Shown here piece by piece: positions 34,137-43,992 of a stretch of 64,000 nt of DNA. Positions within the stretch are counted from its first letter, which is position 1. Each line of letters opens with the position of its first letter. The DNA comes from Sva-07 sp963716095 (GTDB lineage: Bacteria > Actinomycetota > Acidimicrobiia > Acidimicrobiales > Ilumatobacteraceae), in contig CAVQSV010000015.1 of the NCBI GenBank assembly GCA_963716095.1, forward strand, positions 124,001 through 188,000. Reading direction: 5' to 3'. A model generated the notes under the pieces. It did not search any database. It saw only the letters and a list, made by a program, of their open reading frames with translations, and had not been told where the DNA came from. The translations under genes were made by a program, and so were the position numbers.

Positions 34137-35584
34137 ACCGGCGATCGATTCCCGCACTCGTCGTGCTGTTGGTCGGCTTCGTCGGCTTGGTCGTCGTCGG
34201 CCGTGACGAGCCGATCGTGGCCGACCCGTTCTTCGCCACGCCGGCCGGTGCCTGGCTGCCGTCGGTCAGCGACAATCCTGCACTGACGGGGAGCTGGTTC
34301 TGCCCTGGTGTGCCCGCGTCGGGCGAGGATGGCGTCGGTGGTGACGTCGTGGTGGCCAACCGCTCCGACGAGCAACTCGTCGGAGAGTTCACGATCCTGA
34401 CACCGGATGGCGTTGGCGCGACCGAGTCGTTGCTCGTCGAACCCTGGGCGCGAACGACGATCGACGTCGACGCGTTCGTGACCGCGCCGTTCGCCAGTGT
34501 GGTCGTCGAGATCGATGGTGGGCGTGGTTTCGTCGAGCAACGAGCTCAGCATCCCGCCGGCAACTCGGTGGCGCCGTGCGCCGACAACACCTCCGACGAG
34601 TGGTACTTCGCCGACGGGTTCACGGTGGACGGCAGCATCGAGACCCTCGTCCTCACCAATCCGTACGACGATGCAGCGGTGGTCGACCTCGTGTTCGCCA
34701 CGGAGGCAGGGGAAGCGCGACCCGCAGCATTCCAGGGCTTCACGATCCTGCCGCAGTCGGTCGAGACGATCCCGATCGCCGATCTGGGCGCACGTGACGA
34801 AGCGGTGATCGCCGTCAACGTCGCTGCCGAACGCGGCCGGCTCGTCGTCGGCCGTGCGCAGCACTACCTCGGCGGCGGACGCCTGGGCTACAACGTGGCG
34901 CTCGCAGCGCCGGCGCTGCGCGACCAGTGGTGGTTCGCCGACGGCGAAGCCGGCGAGGGCATCACCGAGACATTCGCCATCTACAACCCCACCGACGACG
35001 ACGTCCAGGTCGACGTCGTGTTCCTGGGGATCCCGGTCGACGCGCTCGCCGGCGACAACACGATCGACGTGCCAGCTCGAGAGGTGGTCGTGTACGACCC
35101 GTCGGCCGACGACTCGTTCACGCTGCCGCCGGGGCCCTACTCGACGGTGTTCTCCACGCTGGCCGAACCTTCGATCGTCGTCGAACGCGCGATCACCCGG
35201 CCGGCCGGTGAGTCGGTGGCGACCTCGGTGGTGCTGGGCGCACCACCACGTATCGACGGGTACGTGGCGTCGCGCTGGCACATCGGTATCGGACCGTCGA
35301 CCCCGGCGCCTGGCGCACTCGTCGTGTACAACGTCGACAACGTCGACGGCACGGTCACGATCGAGGCCGTTGGCCCCGGTGGTCCGTCGGCCGTCGCGAG
35401 CCTGACCGAGATTCCGATCGGTGCCGGCCAGGTCATCACGATCGACCTCGTCGACCCGGATGTGCTCGACCGGGAACTCATCGTGCAGTCGACCAACCGG
35501 GTGTTCGTCGAACGCCGACTGCCGCGTGGCGGCAGCCTTGCCGGTACGTCGGGTTCGTGGGCGTTGCCCGCTGCCGGCGACTGA
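34133..35584 (+). CDS. DUF5719-family secreted or anchored protein
   Basis: A 483-residue protein with an N-terminal hydrophobic segment (IPALVVLLVGFVGLVVVG) and an all-beta extracytoplasmic body. It matches DUF5719 by its repeated pattern: WFCPGVPASGEDGVGGDVVVAN, WYFADGFTVDGSIETLVLTNPY, WWFADGEAGEGITETFAIYNPT and WHIGIGPSTPAPGALVVYNV, each starting a sheet module of about 110 residues. No enzyme motif is seen. The GTG start lies within the stop of the GT2 fusion gene (GTGA), so the two proteins are made together and may work as a complex on the outer membrane face. Confidence 0.8.
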   Translation: MNRRSIPALVVLLVGFVGLVVVGRDEPIVADPFFATPAGAWLPSVSDNPALTGSWFCPGVPASGEDGVGGDVVVANRSDEQLVGEFTILTPDGVGATESLLVEPWARTTIDVDAFVTAPFASVVVEIDGGRGFVEQRAQHPAGNSVAPCADNTSDEWYFADGFTVDGSIETLVLTNPYDDAAVVDLVFATEAGEARPAAFQGFTILPQSVETIPIADLGARDEAVIAVNVAAERGRLVVGRAQHYLGGGRLGYNVALAAPALRDQWWFADGEAGEGITETFAIYNPTDDDVQVDVVFLGIPVDALAGDNTIDVPAREVVVYDPSADDSFTLPPGPYSTVFSTLAEPSIVVERAITRPAGESVATSVVLGAPPRIDGYVASRWHIGIGPSTPAPGALVVYNVDNVDGTVTIEAVGPGGPSAVASLTEIPIGAGQVITIDLVDPDVLDRELIVQSTNRVFVERRLPRGGSLAGTSGSWALPAAGD

Positions 35585-35595
35585 GCGGGCGCCGT

Positions 35596-35601
35596 TAGCC
35601 T
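35596..35601 (+). promoter_or_regulatory. -10 hexamer TAGCCT, thioredoxin-like gene
   Basis: TAGCCT ends nine bases before ATG 35611. Confidence 0.5.
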
Positions 35602-35610
35602 GCCGGGCAC

Positions 35611-36078
35611 ATGGAACGGTTGATCGTCGCACTCGTCATCGTCGTGGTGGTCGTCGCAGTGGCGCAGGTCGTCAGGCGGCGCCGTGTGCCCGACGCGCCG
35701 ACGCAACGGCGGTTCTCGGCGCCGGAGCAACTCGACCGCAACGACTTCGCCCGCCCGGATGCCCCGTGGCTCGTCGCGGTGTTCTCGTCCGCGACCTGCG
35801 ACGTGTGTGCTCAGGTCGTCGCCAAGGCGAACGTCCTGGAGTGCGACGATGTCGCCGTTGCCGAGGTCGAGTACTCCGCCAATCGGGCGCTGCACGAGCG
35901 GTACTCGATCGATGCGGTTCCCACCGTGGTCGTCGCCGACGCCCAGGGCGTCGCTGCCGCCACGTTCCTCGGCCCCATGTCCGCCACCGACCTGTGGGCG
36001 GCCGTGGCCGAAGCTCGTGAGCCCGGTTCCACACCCGGCGGCGGCAGCTGCCAACGCGACGCCGCTGCAACCGACTGA
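35611..36078 (+). CDS. Membrane-anchored thioredoxin-like protein
   Basis: A 155-residue protein with an N-terminal membrane helix (LIVALVIVVVVVAVAQVV) followed by a thioredoxin fold. The active site is Cys63-Asp-Val-Cys66 in FSSATCDVCAQV, and the cis-proline is in AVPTVVVAD. After RRRR the domain would face the cytoplasm if the positive-inside rule holds, although a secreted arrangement is not excluded. CDVC differs from the CGPC of thioredoxin and is closer to thiol-disulfide exchange proteins of actinobacteria. It is the last plus-strand gene before ftsH. Confidence 0.8.
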   Translation: MERLIVALVIVVVVVAVAQVVRRRRVPDAPTQRRFSAPEQLDRNDFARPDAPWLVAVFSSATCDVCAQVVAKANVLECDDVAVAEVEYSANRALHERYSIDAVPTVVVADAQGVAAATFLGPMSATDLWAAVAEAREPGSTPGGGSCQRDAAATD

Positions 36079-36101
36079 GGCGACGGCAGCCGCTCAGCGA
36101 T

Positions 36102-36133
36102 GAGCGAAACCCGCCGGGATGGTGGGTTCGCTC
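36102..36133. terminator. Hairpin between thioredoxin-like gene and ftsH
   Basis: GAGCGAAACCC and GGGTTCGCTC pair with one bulged A around a 10-11 base loop, between two convergent genes. No T run follows on either strand. Confidence 0.5.
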
Positions 36134-36164
36134 ACCGCCCGCTGGTCGGCGGACCGGAGGGTCG

Positions 36165-38168
<2,004 letters not shown>

Positions 38169-38174
38169 GGATCC

Positions 38175-38180
38175 ATGCTA
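38175..38180 (-). promoter_or_regulatory. -10 hexamer TAGCAT, ftsH
   Basis: TAGCAT on the minus strand ends six bases before ATG 38168. With no leader, the proline run is translated within the first 13 codons of the mRNA. Confidence 0.5.
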
Positions 38181-38291
38181 CGCAGGATCTGAGTTGTTGC
38201 CAGGTCGTGCTCGAACCATCGTGGGAGCCCTTCGACACACCGAGGGATCCGCCATCTTCGACCATCCGCCACTCGACATCGAGCAGCGATC

Positions 38292-38297
38292 TAGCGT
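38292..38297 (+). promoter_or_regulatory. -10 hexamer TAGCGT, DUF3499 gene
   Basis: TAGCGT ends six bases before ATG 38304. Confidence 0.5.
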
Positions 38298-38303
38298 GGG
38301 GGC

Positions 38304-38561
38304 ATGTATCGCACGGAGCGGACGACGGAACGGTCGGCGGTCAGTGTTCGACAGTGCTCGCGCACCGGATGCTCGGAACGCGCCACCGTGACGTTGACGT
38401 ACCACTACGGTCGATCGCAGGTGTGGCTCGACGATCTCACCGCCGAGCGTGACCCGCACGCCTACGATCTCTGCGATCGACACGGCGCCAGGTTGTCGGT
38501 GCCCGCCGGTTGGTACCTCGACGATCGTCGTTTCGGTCAACACACGCTCATCGCCGTCTGA
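38304..38561 (+). CDS. DUF3499 family protein
   Basis: An 85-residue protein of the actinobacterial DUF3499 family. It has CSRTGC at residues 18-23 and CDRH in YDLCDRHGARL, a likely zinc-ribbon-like site of three cysteines and one histidine. TLTYHYGRSQVWLDDL and a C-terminal VPAGWYLDDRR match the family pattern. In mycobacteria the homologue (Rv3258c, from memory) sits beside the phosphomannomutase gene; here they are 3.7 kb apart with two membrane-protein genes between. Function is unknown. Confidence 0.85.
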   Translation: MYRTERTTERSAVSVRQCSRTGCSERATVTLTYHYGRSQVWLDDLTAERDPHAYDLCDRHGARLSVPAGWYLDDRRFGQHTLIAV

Positions 38562-38639
38562 CCGTCCCGGCGACCGCCGTCGCCCAATCGACCGTTGATC
38601 GTCATCGAACGGCGCGAGTTCTCGTCCGTGGTCGGCAGG

Positions 38640-38645
38640 TAGGTT
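38640..38645 (+). promoter_or_regulatory. -10 hexamer TAGGTT, CPBP protease gene
   Basis: TAGGTT ends seven bases before GTG 38653. Confidence 0.5.
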
Positions 38646-38652
38646 CGAAACC

Positions 38653-39411
38653 GTGCCCGGCTCCGCGCGTGATCGCGCCCGCACCGACCTCGGTTTCTCA
38701 GGCGGGTTCCTCCCGTCGGCGTCCCCGCGTCCCATCGACGCCTCCACTGCGGTGTTCACCTTCGTCGGCGCCTGGATCGCCGCACAGATCATCTCTTCGG
38801 TGATCCTGGTGGTGCTCGGAGACGGCGACGCAGCGAGCGAGGTGTCGTTCAGCGTGCTCGCCGTGGCCCTCGCTGGTGCGTGGGCGTCGTACCTCGTCGG
38901 TATGTGGATCGCATCCGAACGGGCGGGTTCCGGCAGCATGATCGCCGACTACGGGGTTGCCTTCCGCTGGGTCGACCTGCTCGGTCTGGCCGTGGGTGCC
39001 GGCGCGCAGCTGGTCGTGATCCGAGTGGTCTACCTCCCGCTCGAGGCCCTGTGGCCCGACACGTTCAGCGAGGACCGCCTGACCGAGAACGCCCAGGACC
39101 TGGTCGACCGTGCCAGCGGCGCGTCCGCACTGGTCCTGGTCGCCGTGGTCGTCTTCGGCGCACCGATCGTCGAGGAGTTGTTCTACCGCGGCTTGCTGCA
39201 GCGTTCGCTCGCCGCTCGTTTCAACGAGGGAGCGGTGCTGGTGCTGGTTGCCGCCGTGTTCGCGGCGGTGCACTTCCGTCCGGTCGAGTTCCCCGGGTTG
39301 TTCGTGTTCGGCCTGATCCTCGGTTGGGCAGCGATGCGAAGTCGTCGACTCGGCCCGGCGATCACGATCCACATGGGATTCAACCTCACTGGGCTGTTGC
39401 TGGTCCTGTGA
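38653..39411 (+). CDS. CPBP-family intramembrane metalloprotease
   Basis: A 252-residue membrane protein of the CAAX protease/bacteriocin-processing (CPBP, ABI) group. After a 30-residue tail come about six membrane helices. The glutamate motif is EELFYRGLLQRSL, the second motif is FAAVHF, and the third is HMGFN, together supplying the metal-binding and catalytic residues. Such proteins cut within or near the membrane or protect against peptides. It may help process a surface protein, but no partner is evident. The downstream membrane-protein gene starts 63 bases later. Confidence 0.87.
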   Translation: MPGSARDRARTDLGFSGGFLPSASPRPIDASTAVFTFVGAWIAAQIISSVILVVLGDGDAASEVSFSVLAVALAGAWASYLVGMWIASERAGSGSMIADYGVAFRWVDLLGLAVGAGAQLVVIRVVYLPLEALWPDTFSEDRLTENAQDLVDRASGASALVLVAVVVFGAPIVEELFYRGLLQRSLAARFNEGAVLVLVAAVFAAVHFRPVEFPGLFVFGLILGWAAMRSRRLGPAITIHMGFNLTGLLLVL

Positions 39412-39474
39412 CGGCAGCAACGGGTTCCGCTTTGCCATGATGGTGTACTTGATGTCGACCGCCTGGCAGCCACG

Positions 39475-42243
39475 ATGAGCGACGAAACGCGTCCCGCCTC
39501 CGACGAGGAGACGCCGGAGCCACGACCAGACGTCTCCGACAGCGACGCGTTCGGCGACTGGTTCGATCGTGAGTTCGCCGAGCCCGAACCGGGCACGTTG
39601 CTCACCGATGAACAACCCGCCGACGACCTCGTGTGGGCCGACGTCGAGCAGTCCGATGCGGTGAACACCGAGGTGGAGGCCTCGCCGTCGCCGGTTGCTC
39701 GCGTGGCGGCTCGGGTGTTCCGTCGGCCGATCGCGTGGTGGGAGCGACCCTGGAGCACCGATCGGATCGTGCGGGTGCTCGTCACCTCGGCCACATTGGT
39801 CACCACCACCGTGGTGATGATGATGGTCGTCCATCTCAATCCGCTGTCTCCGGCACGAGACCTGATCTTCGACGACACCACCCCGACGGGGGGCGACATG
39901 GGCGCCCACGTGTGGGCGCCGGCGTTCCTGCGCGACCACTTCCTGACGAACTTCCAGCTGTCGGGCTGGAGCATGGATTGGTACGGCGGACTCCCGCTGT
40001 ACCGCTTCTACATGGTGATCCCAGCGCTCGCGATCGTGGCGCTCGACGTCGTGCTGCCGTACGGCGTCGCGTTCAAGCTCGTCGCCGTCTCCGGACTGGT
40101 GCTGTTCCCGCTGGCGTGTTGGGCGTTCGGCCGTCTTGCGAAGTTCCGGCACCCGATCCCCGAGCTGTTCTCCGTGGCGGCACTGTGTTTCCTGCTCGAC
40201 GAGAGCTTCTCGATCTACGGCGGCAACGTGAAGTCCACGATGGCGGGGGAGTACTCGTTCTCGATCGCGTTGACGCTCGCGGTGTTGGGGCTCGGGCTGC
40301 TGGCGAACGGATTGCGTACCGGACGGTTCCGGGTGTGGACCGCGGTGATCCTCTCGCTCGCCGCCGTGTCCCACGGCATCGTGCTGATCTTCGTGGCCGT
40401 CTCGGCGATCATCCTCTGTCTCGTCTGGCTCGACAATCGGCGTCTCGTGTACGCCGTGACCGCCGGCGTGACCACGCTGCTGCTGTCGGCGTGGTGGGTG
40501 GGGCCGTTCTTGTTCGGTCACGAATTCATGACGGACATGAAGTACGGGTTCCGTCCCGAGGGGGCGAACGACTCGTTCTGGGACATGTTCTTCCCACTCG
40601 CCGCGCCGCTGGACTTCATCATCACGGCGCTGGCGGTCATCGGGTTCGTCGCAATGGTGATGCGTCGTCACCTCACCGGGACGGCGATCGGGTTGATCTG
40701 TCTGACCTTCGTTGCACTCGTCTACCTCACCCGCGACAGCCTCCCGCTGATCGGGTTGCTCTGGAATCCGCGCTTGCTCCCGTTCGTGTATCTCACCCGA
40801 TACCTGCTGATGGTGATCGGTGCGCTCGAACTGATCACCTGGATCGTCAACGCGGCCAGGGACCGGCGAGCCTCATCGCAGCTCTCCGCGGTGGAGGGTG
40901 CGGTGGCTGCTGGAGTGATCACGCTGTCGTGCCTGGTCGTGTTCGGCTGGATGTACGAGACGCTCCCGGGTGGCGGACGTGTGGCCGAGGGCGACAGCAC
41001 CGTCTATGCCTGGGGGCCGTTCGAGAAGGGCCCGGAGTCCGGACGGGCGGTCGCCGATGGGTGGACCCGGTACAACATGCTCGGCTACGAGGGTCGCCCC
41101 AAGTATCCCGAGTACAACCAATTGGTCACGACGATGGGTGACATCGGCGATGAGCGCGGTTGCGGCCGAGCGCTCTGGGAGAACAACGGCGACAACGGCG
41201 AGTACGGCACGACGATGGCGTTGATGCTGTTGCCTCACTGGACCGATGGCTGCATCGCCTCGATGGAAGGACTGTTCTTCGAGGCGTCCGGCACCACCGC
41301 TTACCACTTCCTGAGCGCAGCAGCGATGTCCAAGCAGTCGTCGAACCCCGTACGCCAGCTGCGCTACGTCAACAACGACGCTTCGGTCGGCGTGCAGCAC
41401 ATGCACGATCTCGGTGTGCGCTACCTGATGGTGCGCACGCCGGAGGCAAAGGCCGAAGCCGCAGCACAAGACGACCTCGAGTTCGTCACCACGTCGGGTC
41501 CCTGGGACATCTACGAACTGCGAACCGCCAGCATCGTCGAGCCGCTCACCGTGCAACCCGTGGTCATCGAAGAACGCGGTGGCGATCAGCGTGAACGCAA
41601 TCTCGAGGTGGGAACGAGCTGGTTCCAGCGCCAGGACGACTGGGCCGCCATTCCCGCCAACGACGGCCCCGAGTCGTGGCAGCGGGTGCCGGTGGAGATC
41701 GACCTCGACGCTCGCGTCGGCGAGCCGGGCGATCGCAGCCGCAACGTCGACTACGTGGTGCCCAGCGAGCCGATCGACGTGGTCGAACTCGACCCGGTGA
41801 CGATCAGCAACGTCGACATGCAGCAGCAGTCGATCAGCTTCGAGGTCGACCAGGTCGGCGTTCCGGTGCTCGTCCGAGTCGGCTACTTCCCCACGTGGGC
41901 GGTGAGCGGCGCCGAGGGGCCATATCGTGTGGCACCGAATTTCATGGTGGTGATCCCCACCGAGAACCAGGTCGAACTCACGTATTCGAAGACCACGCTC
42001 GACTGGTTCTTCTATTCGCTCACCGTCTTCGGCATCGGCCTCTGCTTCTACTGGCGTCGCAGAGGCGACCTGGTCTATCCCAGCGAGCGGCCGAGATGGG
42101 GCTCGGCGACGCCGGCCGACGCCGCGCCCGCCGACGTCGCGCCCACTGACGTCGCGCCCACTGACGCCGCGCCCGCCGAGGTGTCCGGCCAGTTGTCGAG
42201 CGAACCGGCAACCCTGCCGCCGCCCGCCAACGGTGACGGGTAG
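39475..42243 (+). CDS. Large polytopic membrane protein, GT-C-like, possible glycosyltransferase
   Basis: A 922-residue protein with an acidic disordered cytoplasmic start of about 85 residues, some twelve membrane helices to residue 505, an extracytoplasmic domain of about 330 residues, a final helix (FFYSLTVFGIGLCFYW) and a disordered tail. The first extracytoplasmic loop contains GGDMGAHVWAPAFLRDHF, whose Asp-Met/Asp-x arrangement is like the catalytic aspartate of GT-C enzymes. It resembles proteins annotated as YfhO-like or 6-pyruvoyl-tetrahydropterin synthase-related membrane proteins; the latter name reflects annotation habit. Lipid-linked sugar transfer outside the cell is the most likely role, by inference. 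It precedes the phosphomannomutase gene directly. Confidence 0.7.
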   Translation: MSDETRPASDEETPEPRPDVSDSDAFGDWFDREFAEPEPGTLLTDEQPADDLVWADVEQSDAVNTEVEASPSPVARVAARVFRRPIAWWERPWSTDRIVRVLVTSATLVTTTVVMMMVVHLNPLSPARDLIFDDTTPTGGDMGAHVWAPAFLRDHFLTNFQLSGWSMDWYGGLPLYRFYMVIPALAIVALDVVLPYGVAFKLVAVSGLVLFPLACWAFGRLAKFRHPIPELFSVAALCFLLDESFSIYGGNVKSTMAGEYSFSIALTLAVLGLGLLANGLRTGRFRVWTAVILSLAAVSHGIVLIFVAVSAIILCLVWLDNRRLVYAVTAGVTTLLLSAWWVGPFLFGHEFMTDMKYGFRPEGANDSFWDMFFPLAAPLDFIITALAVIGFVAMVMRRHLTGTAIGLICLTFVALVYLTRDSLPLIGLLWNPRLLPFVYLTRYLLMVIGALELITWIVNAARDRRASSQLSAVEGAVAAGVITLSCLVVFGWMYETLPGGGRVAEGDSTVYAWGPFEKGPESGRAVADGWTRYNMLGYEGRPKYPEYNQLVTTMGDIGDERGCGRALWENNGDNGEYGTTMALMLLPHWTDGCIASMEGLFFEASGTTAYHFLSAAAMSKQSSNPVRQLRYVNNDASVGVQHMHDLGVRYLMVRTPEAKAEAAAQDDLEFVTTSGPWDIYELRTASIVEPLTVQPVVIEERGGDQRERNLEVGTSWFQRQDDWAAIPANDGPESWQRVPVEIDLDARVGEPGDRSRNVDYVVPSEPIDVVELDPVTISNVDMQQQSISFEVDQVGVPVLVRVGYFPTWAVSGAEGPYRVAPNFMVVIPTENQVELTYSKTTLDWFFYSLTVFGIGLCFYWRRRGDLVYPSERPRWGSATPADAAPADVAPTDVAPTDAAPAEVSGQLSSEPATLPPPANGDG
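42115..42174 (+). repeat. Four tandem 15-base repeats in the tail of the 922-residue protein
   Basis: Four copies of a 15-base unit of the form GCCGACGCCGCGCCC, encoding (P)ADAA/ADVA/TDVA/TDAA blocks each followed by Pro. Variation is confined to two codons. Such an in-frame tandem array can change length by slippage without breaking the frame. Confidence 0.75.
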
Positions 42244-42246
42244 CCT
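42241..42246 (+). promoter_or_regulatory. -10 hexamer TAGCCT, phosphomannomutase gene
   Basis: TAGCCT ends nine bases before ATG 42256. Its first three bases are the TAG stop codon of the upstream membrane-protein gene. Confidence 0.5.
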
Positions 42247-42255
42247 CGGGCCGTC

Positions 42256-43608
42256 ATGTCTGTGCTCGATTCCATCGTCAAGGCCTACGACATCCGCGGC
42301 ACGGTGCCCGATCAGCTCGACGCTGACGTGGCCCACGCGCTCGGAGTCGGTTTCGCCACGTTCGTGCGTGCCGACCAGGTCGTGATCGGCCGCGACATGC
42401 GCCCGTCGGGACCGGAGCTGGTCGACGCGTTCACGCGTGGCGTGCTCGACCATGGCGTCGACGTGGTCGACATCGGCCTCGCGTCGACCGATCTGATGTA
42501 CTACGCGTCCGGGGTGCTCGAGGTGCCCGGCGCGATGTTCACCGCGTCGCACAACCCGGCCGGATACAACGGCATCAAGTTGTGCCTTGCGGGTGCCCGG
42601 CCCATCGGCGTCGACACCGGCCTGGCCGAGGTGCAGGCGGTTGCGCAGCGGGTGCTCGACGGCCACGCCCCCCGGCCGGCTGCCACCTGCGGGATCAGAA
42701 GCGAACGTGAGTTGCTCGGCGACTTCGCCGACCACGTCGTCAGTTTCATCGATCCTGATGAGATCGGTTCGATGAAGGTGGTGGCCGACACCGCCAACGG
42801 AATGGGCGGGCTCGTGGTTCCTGCGGTGTTCGAACGCCTCCCGGGTGTCGAGCTCGAGGTCATGTTCGGCGAGCTCGACGGCACCTTCCCGAATCACCCT
42901 GCCGACCCACTCCAACCAGCCAACCAGCGCGATCTTCGTGCACGTGTGGTCGCCGGGGGGTTCGATCTCGGCCTCGCCTTCGACGGCGACGCCGACCGCG
43001 TGTTCGTCGTCGACGAAACCGGCAACGGGCTGAGCGGCTCGACGACCACGGCCGTGCTGGCAGCGGCGACCCTGCGCCAGCATCCCGGAGCCACGGTCCT
43101 GCACAACCTGATCTGCTCGAGGACGGTGCCGGAAGTGGTTGCCGAACTCGGCGGCACACCCATTCGCACCAAGGTCGGGCACTCGTTCATCAAGCAGATC
43201 ATGGCCGAGACCGGTGCGGTCTTCGGTGGGGAACACTCGGCGCACTACTACTTCGCTCGCAACTTCAACGCGGACAGCGGCTTGATCGCCTCGTTGATGG
43301 TGATGGCCGAGGTCGGGCGCTCCGGTCAGCCCCTCTCGGTCGTGCGTCGGCCCTACGAGCGCTACGCGGCGAGCGGTGAGATCAACACCGAGGTCGACGA
43401 CGCTCGCGCCGTGATCGAGCGGATCAGCGCGGACTACGCCGAGTACGACCAGGATCGTCTCGACGGACTCACCGTCGATTGCGGTTCGTGGTGGTTCAAC
43501 CTTCGACCGTCGAACACCGAACCCCTGCTGCGCCTGAACCTCGAGGCGGCCGACCGTGCCGCATGCGATGATGCCGTCGGCACACTCCTCGGCCAGATCA
43601 CCAGCTGA
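42256..43608 (+). CDS. manB: Phosphomannomutase/phosphoglucomutase
   Basis: A 450-residue alpha-D-phosphohexomutase interconverting mannose-6-phosphate and mannose-1-phosphate (and probably the glucose pair). The active phosphoserine is Ser98 in TASHNPAGYNG, the metal loop is FDGDADRVFVVD near 240, the sugar-specificity loop is GGEHSAHYYF, and the phosphate-binding loop is RPSNTEPLLRL. The order matches class members from mycobacteria (Rv3257c). The product feeds the guanylyltransferase-like enzyme at 24036 and so GDP-mannose and GDP-fucose; glucose-1-phosphate would feed RmlA. Confidence 0.92.
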   Translation: MSVLDSIVKAYDIRGTVPDQLDADVAHALGVGFATFVRADQVVIGRDMRPSGPELVDAFTRGVLDHGVDVVDIGLASTDLMYYASGVLEVPGAMFTASHNPAGYNGIKLCLAGARPIGVDTGLAEVQAVAQRVLDGHAPRPAATCGIRSERELLGDFADHVVSFIDPDEIGSMKVVADTANGMGGLVVPAVFERLPGVELEVMFGELDGTFPNHPADPLQPANQRDLRARVVAGGFDLGLAFDGDADRVFVVDETGNGLSGSTTTAVLAAATLRQHPGATVLHNLICSRTVPEVVAELGGTPIRTKVGHSFIKQIMAETGAVFGGEHSAHYYFARNFNADSGLIASLMVMAEVGRSGQPLSVVRRPYERYAASGEINTEVDDARAVIERISADYAEYDQDRLDGLTVDCGSWWFNLRPSNTEPLLRLNLEAADRAACDDAVGTLLGQITS

Positions 43609-43656
43609 CCGCCTACGCTCACACCCACCTCGTCGACCCCTTCAAGGAGCACGAAC

Positions 43657-43908
43657 ATGTCGTTGTCACCCACTCTGCTCGAGATTCTCGCGTGTCCGGA
43701 GGACAAAGGTCCGCTGTTCTACATCGAGTCCGAGTCGCTGCTGTACAACCCACGATTGCACCGCCGCTACGACGTTCGCGACGACATCCCGGTGATGCTG
43801 ATCCCCGAAGCGACCACCGTCGCGGAGGACGAACACGGTCGTCTGATGGCCCTGGTCGAGGCGAACGACATCTCCCCGACCTTCGAGGCCGACTCAAGCC
43901 ACGACTGA
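43657..43908 (+). CDS. Trm112-like (UPF0434) small protein
   Basis: An 83-residue protein of the Trm112/UPF0434 group, whose members are zinc-ribbon partners of methyltransferases. It begins LSPTLLEILACPEDKGPLFYI and contains YNPRLHRRYDVRDDIPVMLIPEAT, which is the conserved core. Only one cysteine remains (CPEDKG where many members have CPxCKG), so zinc binding is doubtful. An AAGGAG Shine-Dalgarno stands six bases before ATG 43657. It follows the mutase by 48 bases, as in other actinobacteria. Confidence 0.83.
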   Translation: MSLSPTLLEILACPEDKGPLFYIESESLLYNPRLHRRYDVRDDIPVMLIPEATTVAEDEHGRLMALVEANDISPTFEADSSHD

Positions 43909-43992
43909 ATTCTGCCGACAACTCCGTCGAGTGTGGCGCCGCCGCCACCTGGCCCGACCCAAGGGCTCACAAAACTGGGAGGTACGATCGAC

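Noticed and set aside
40873..43245. Antisense open frame of 790 codons opposite the 922-residue protein and manB
   Set aside because: No family resemblance, no start signal; mirrors the codon bias of the real genes.
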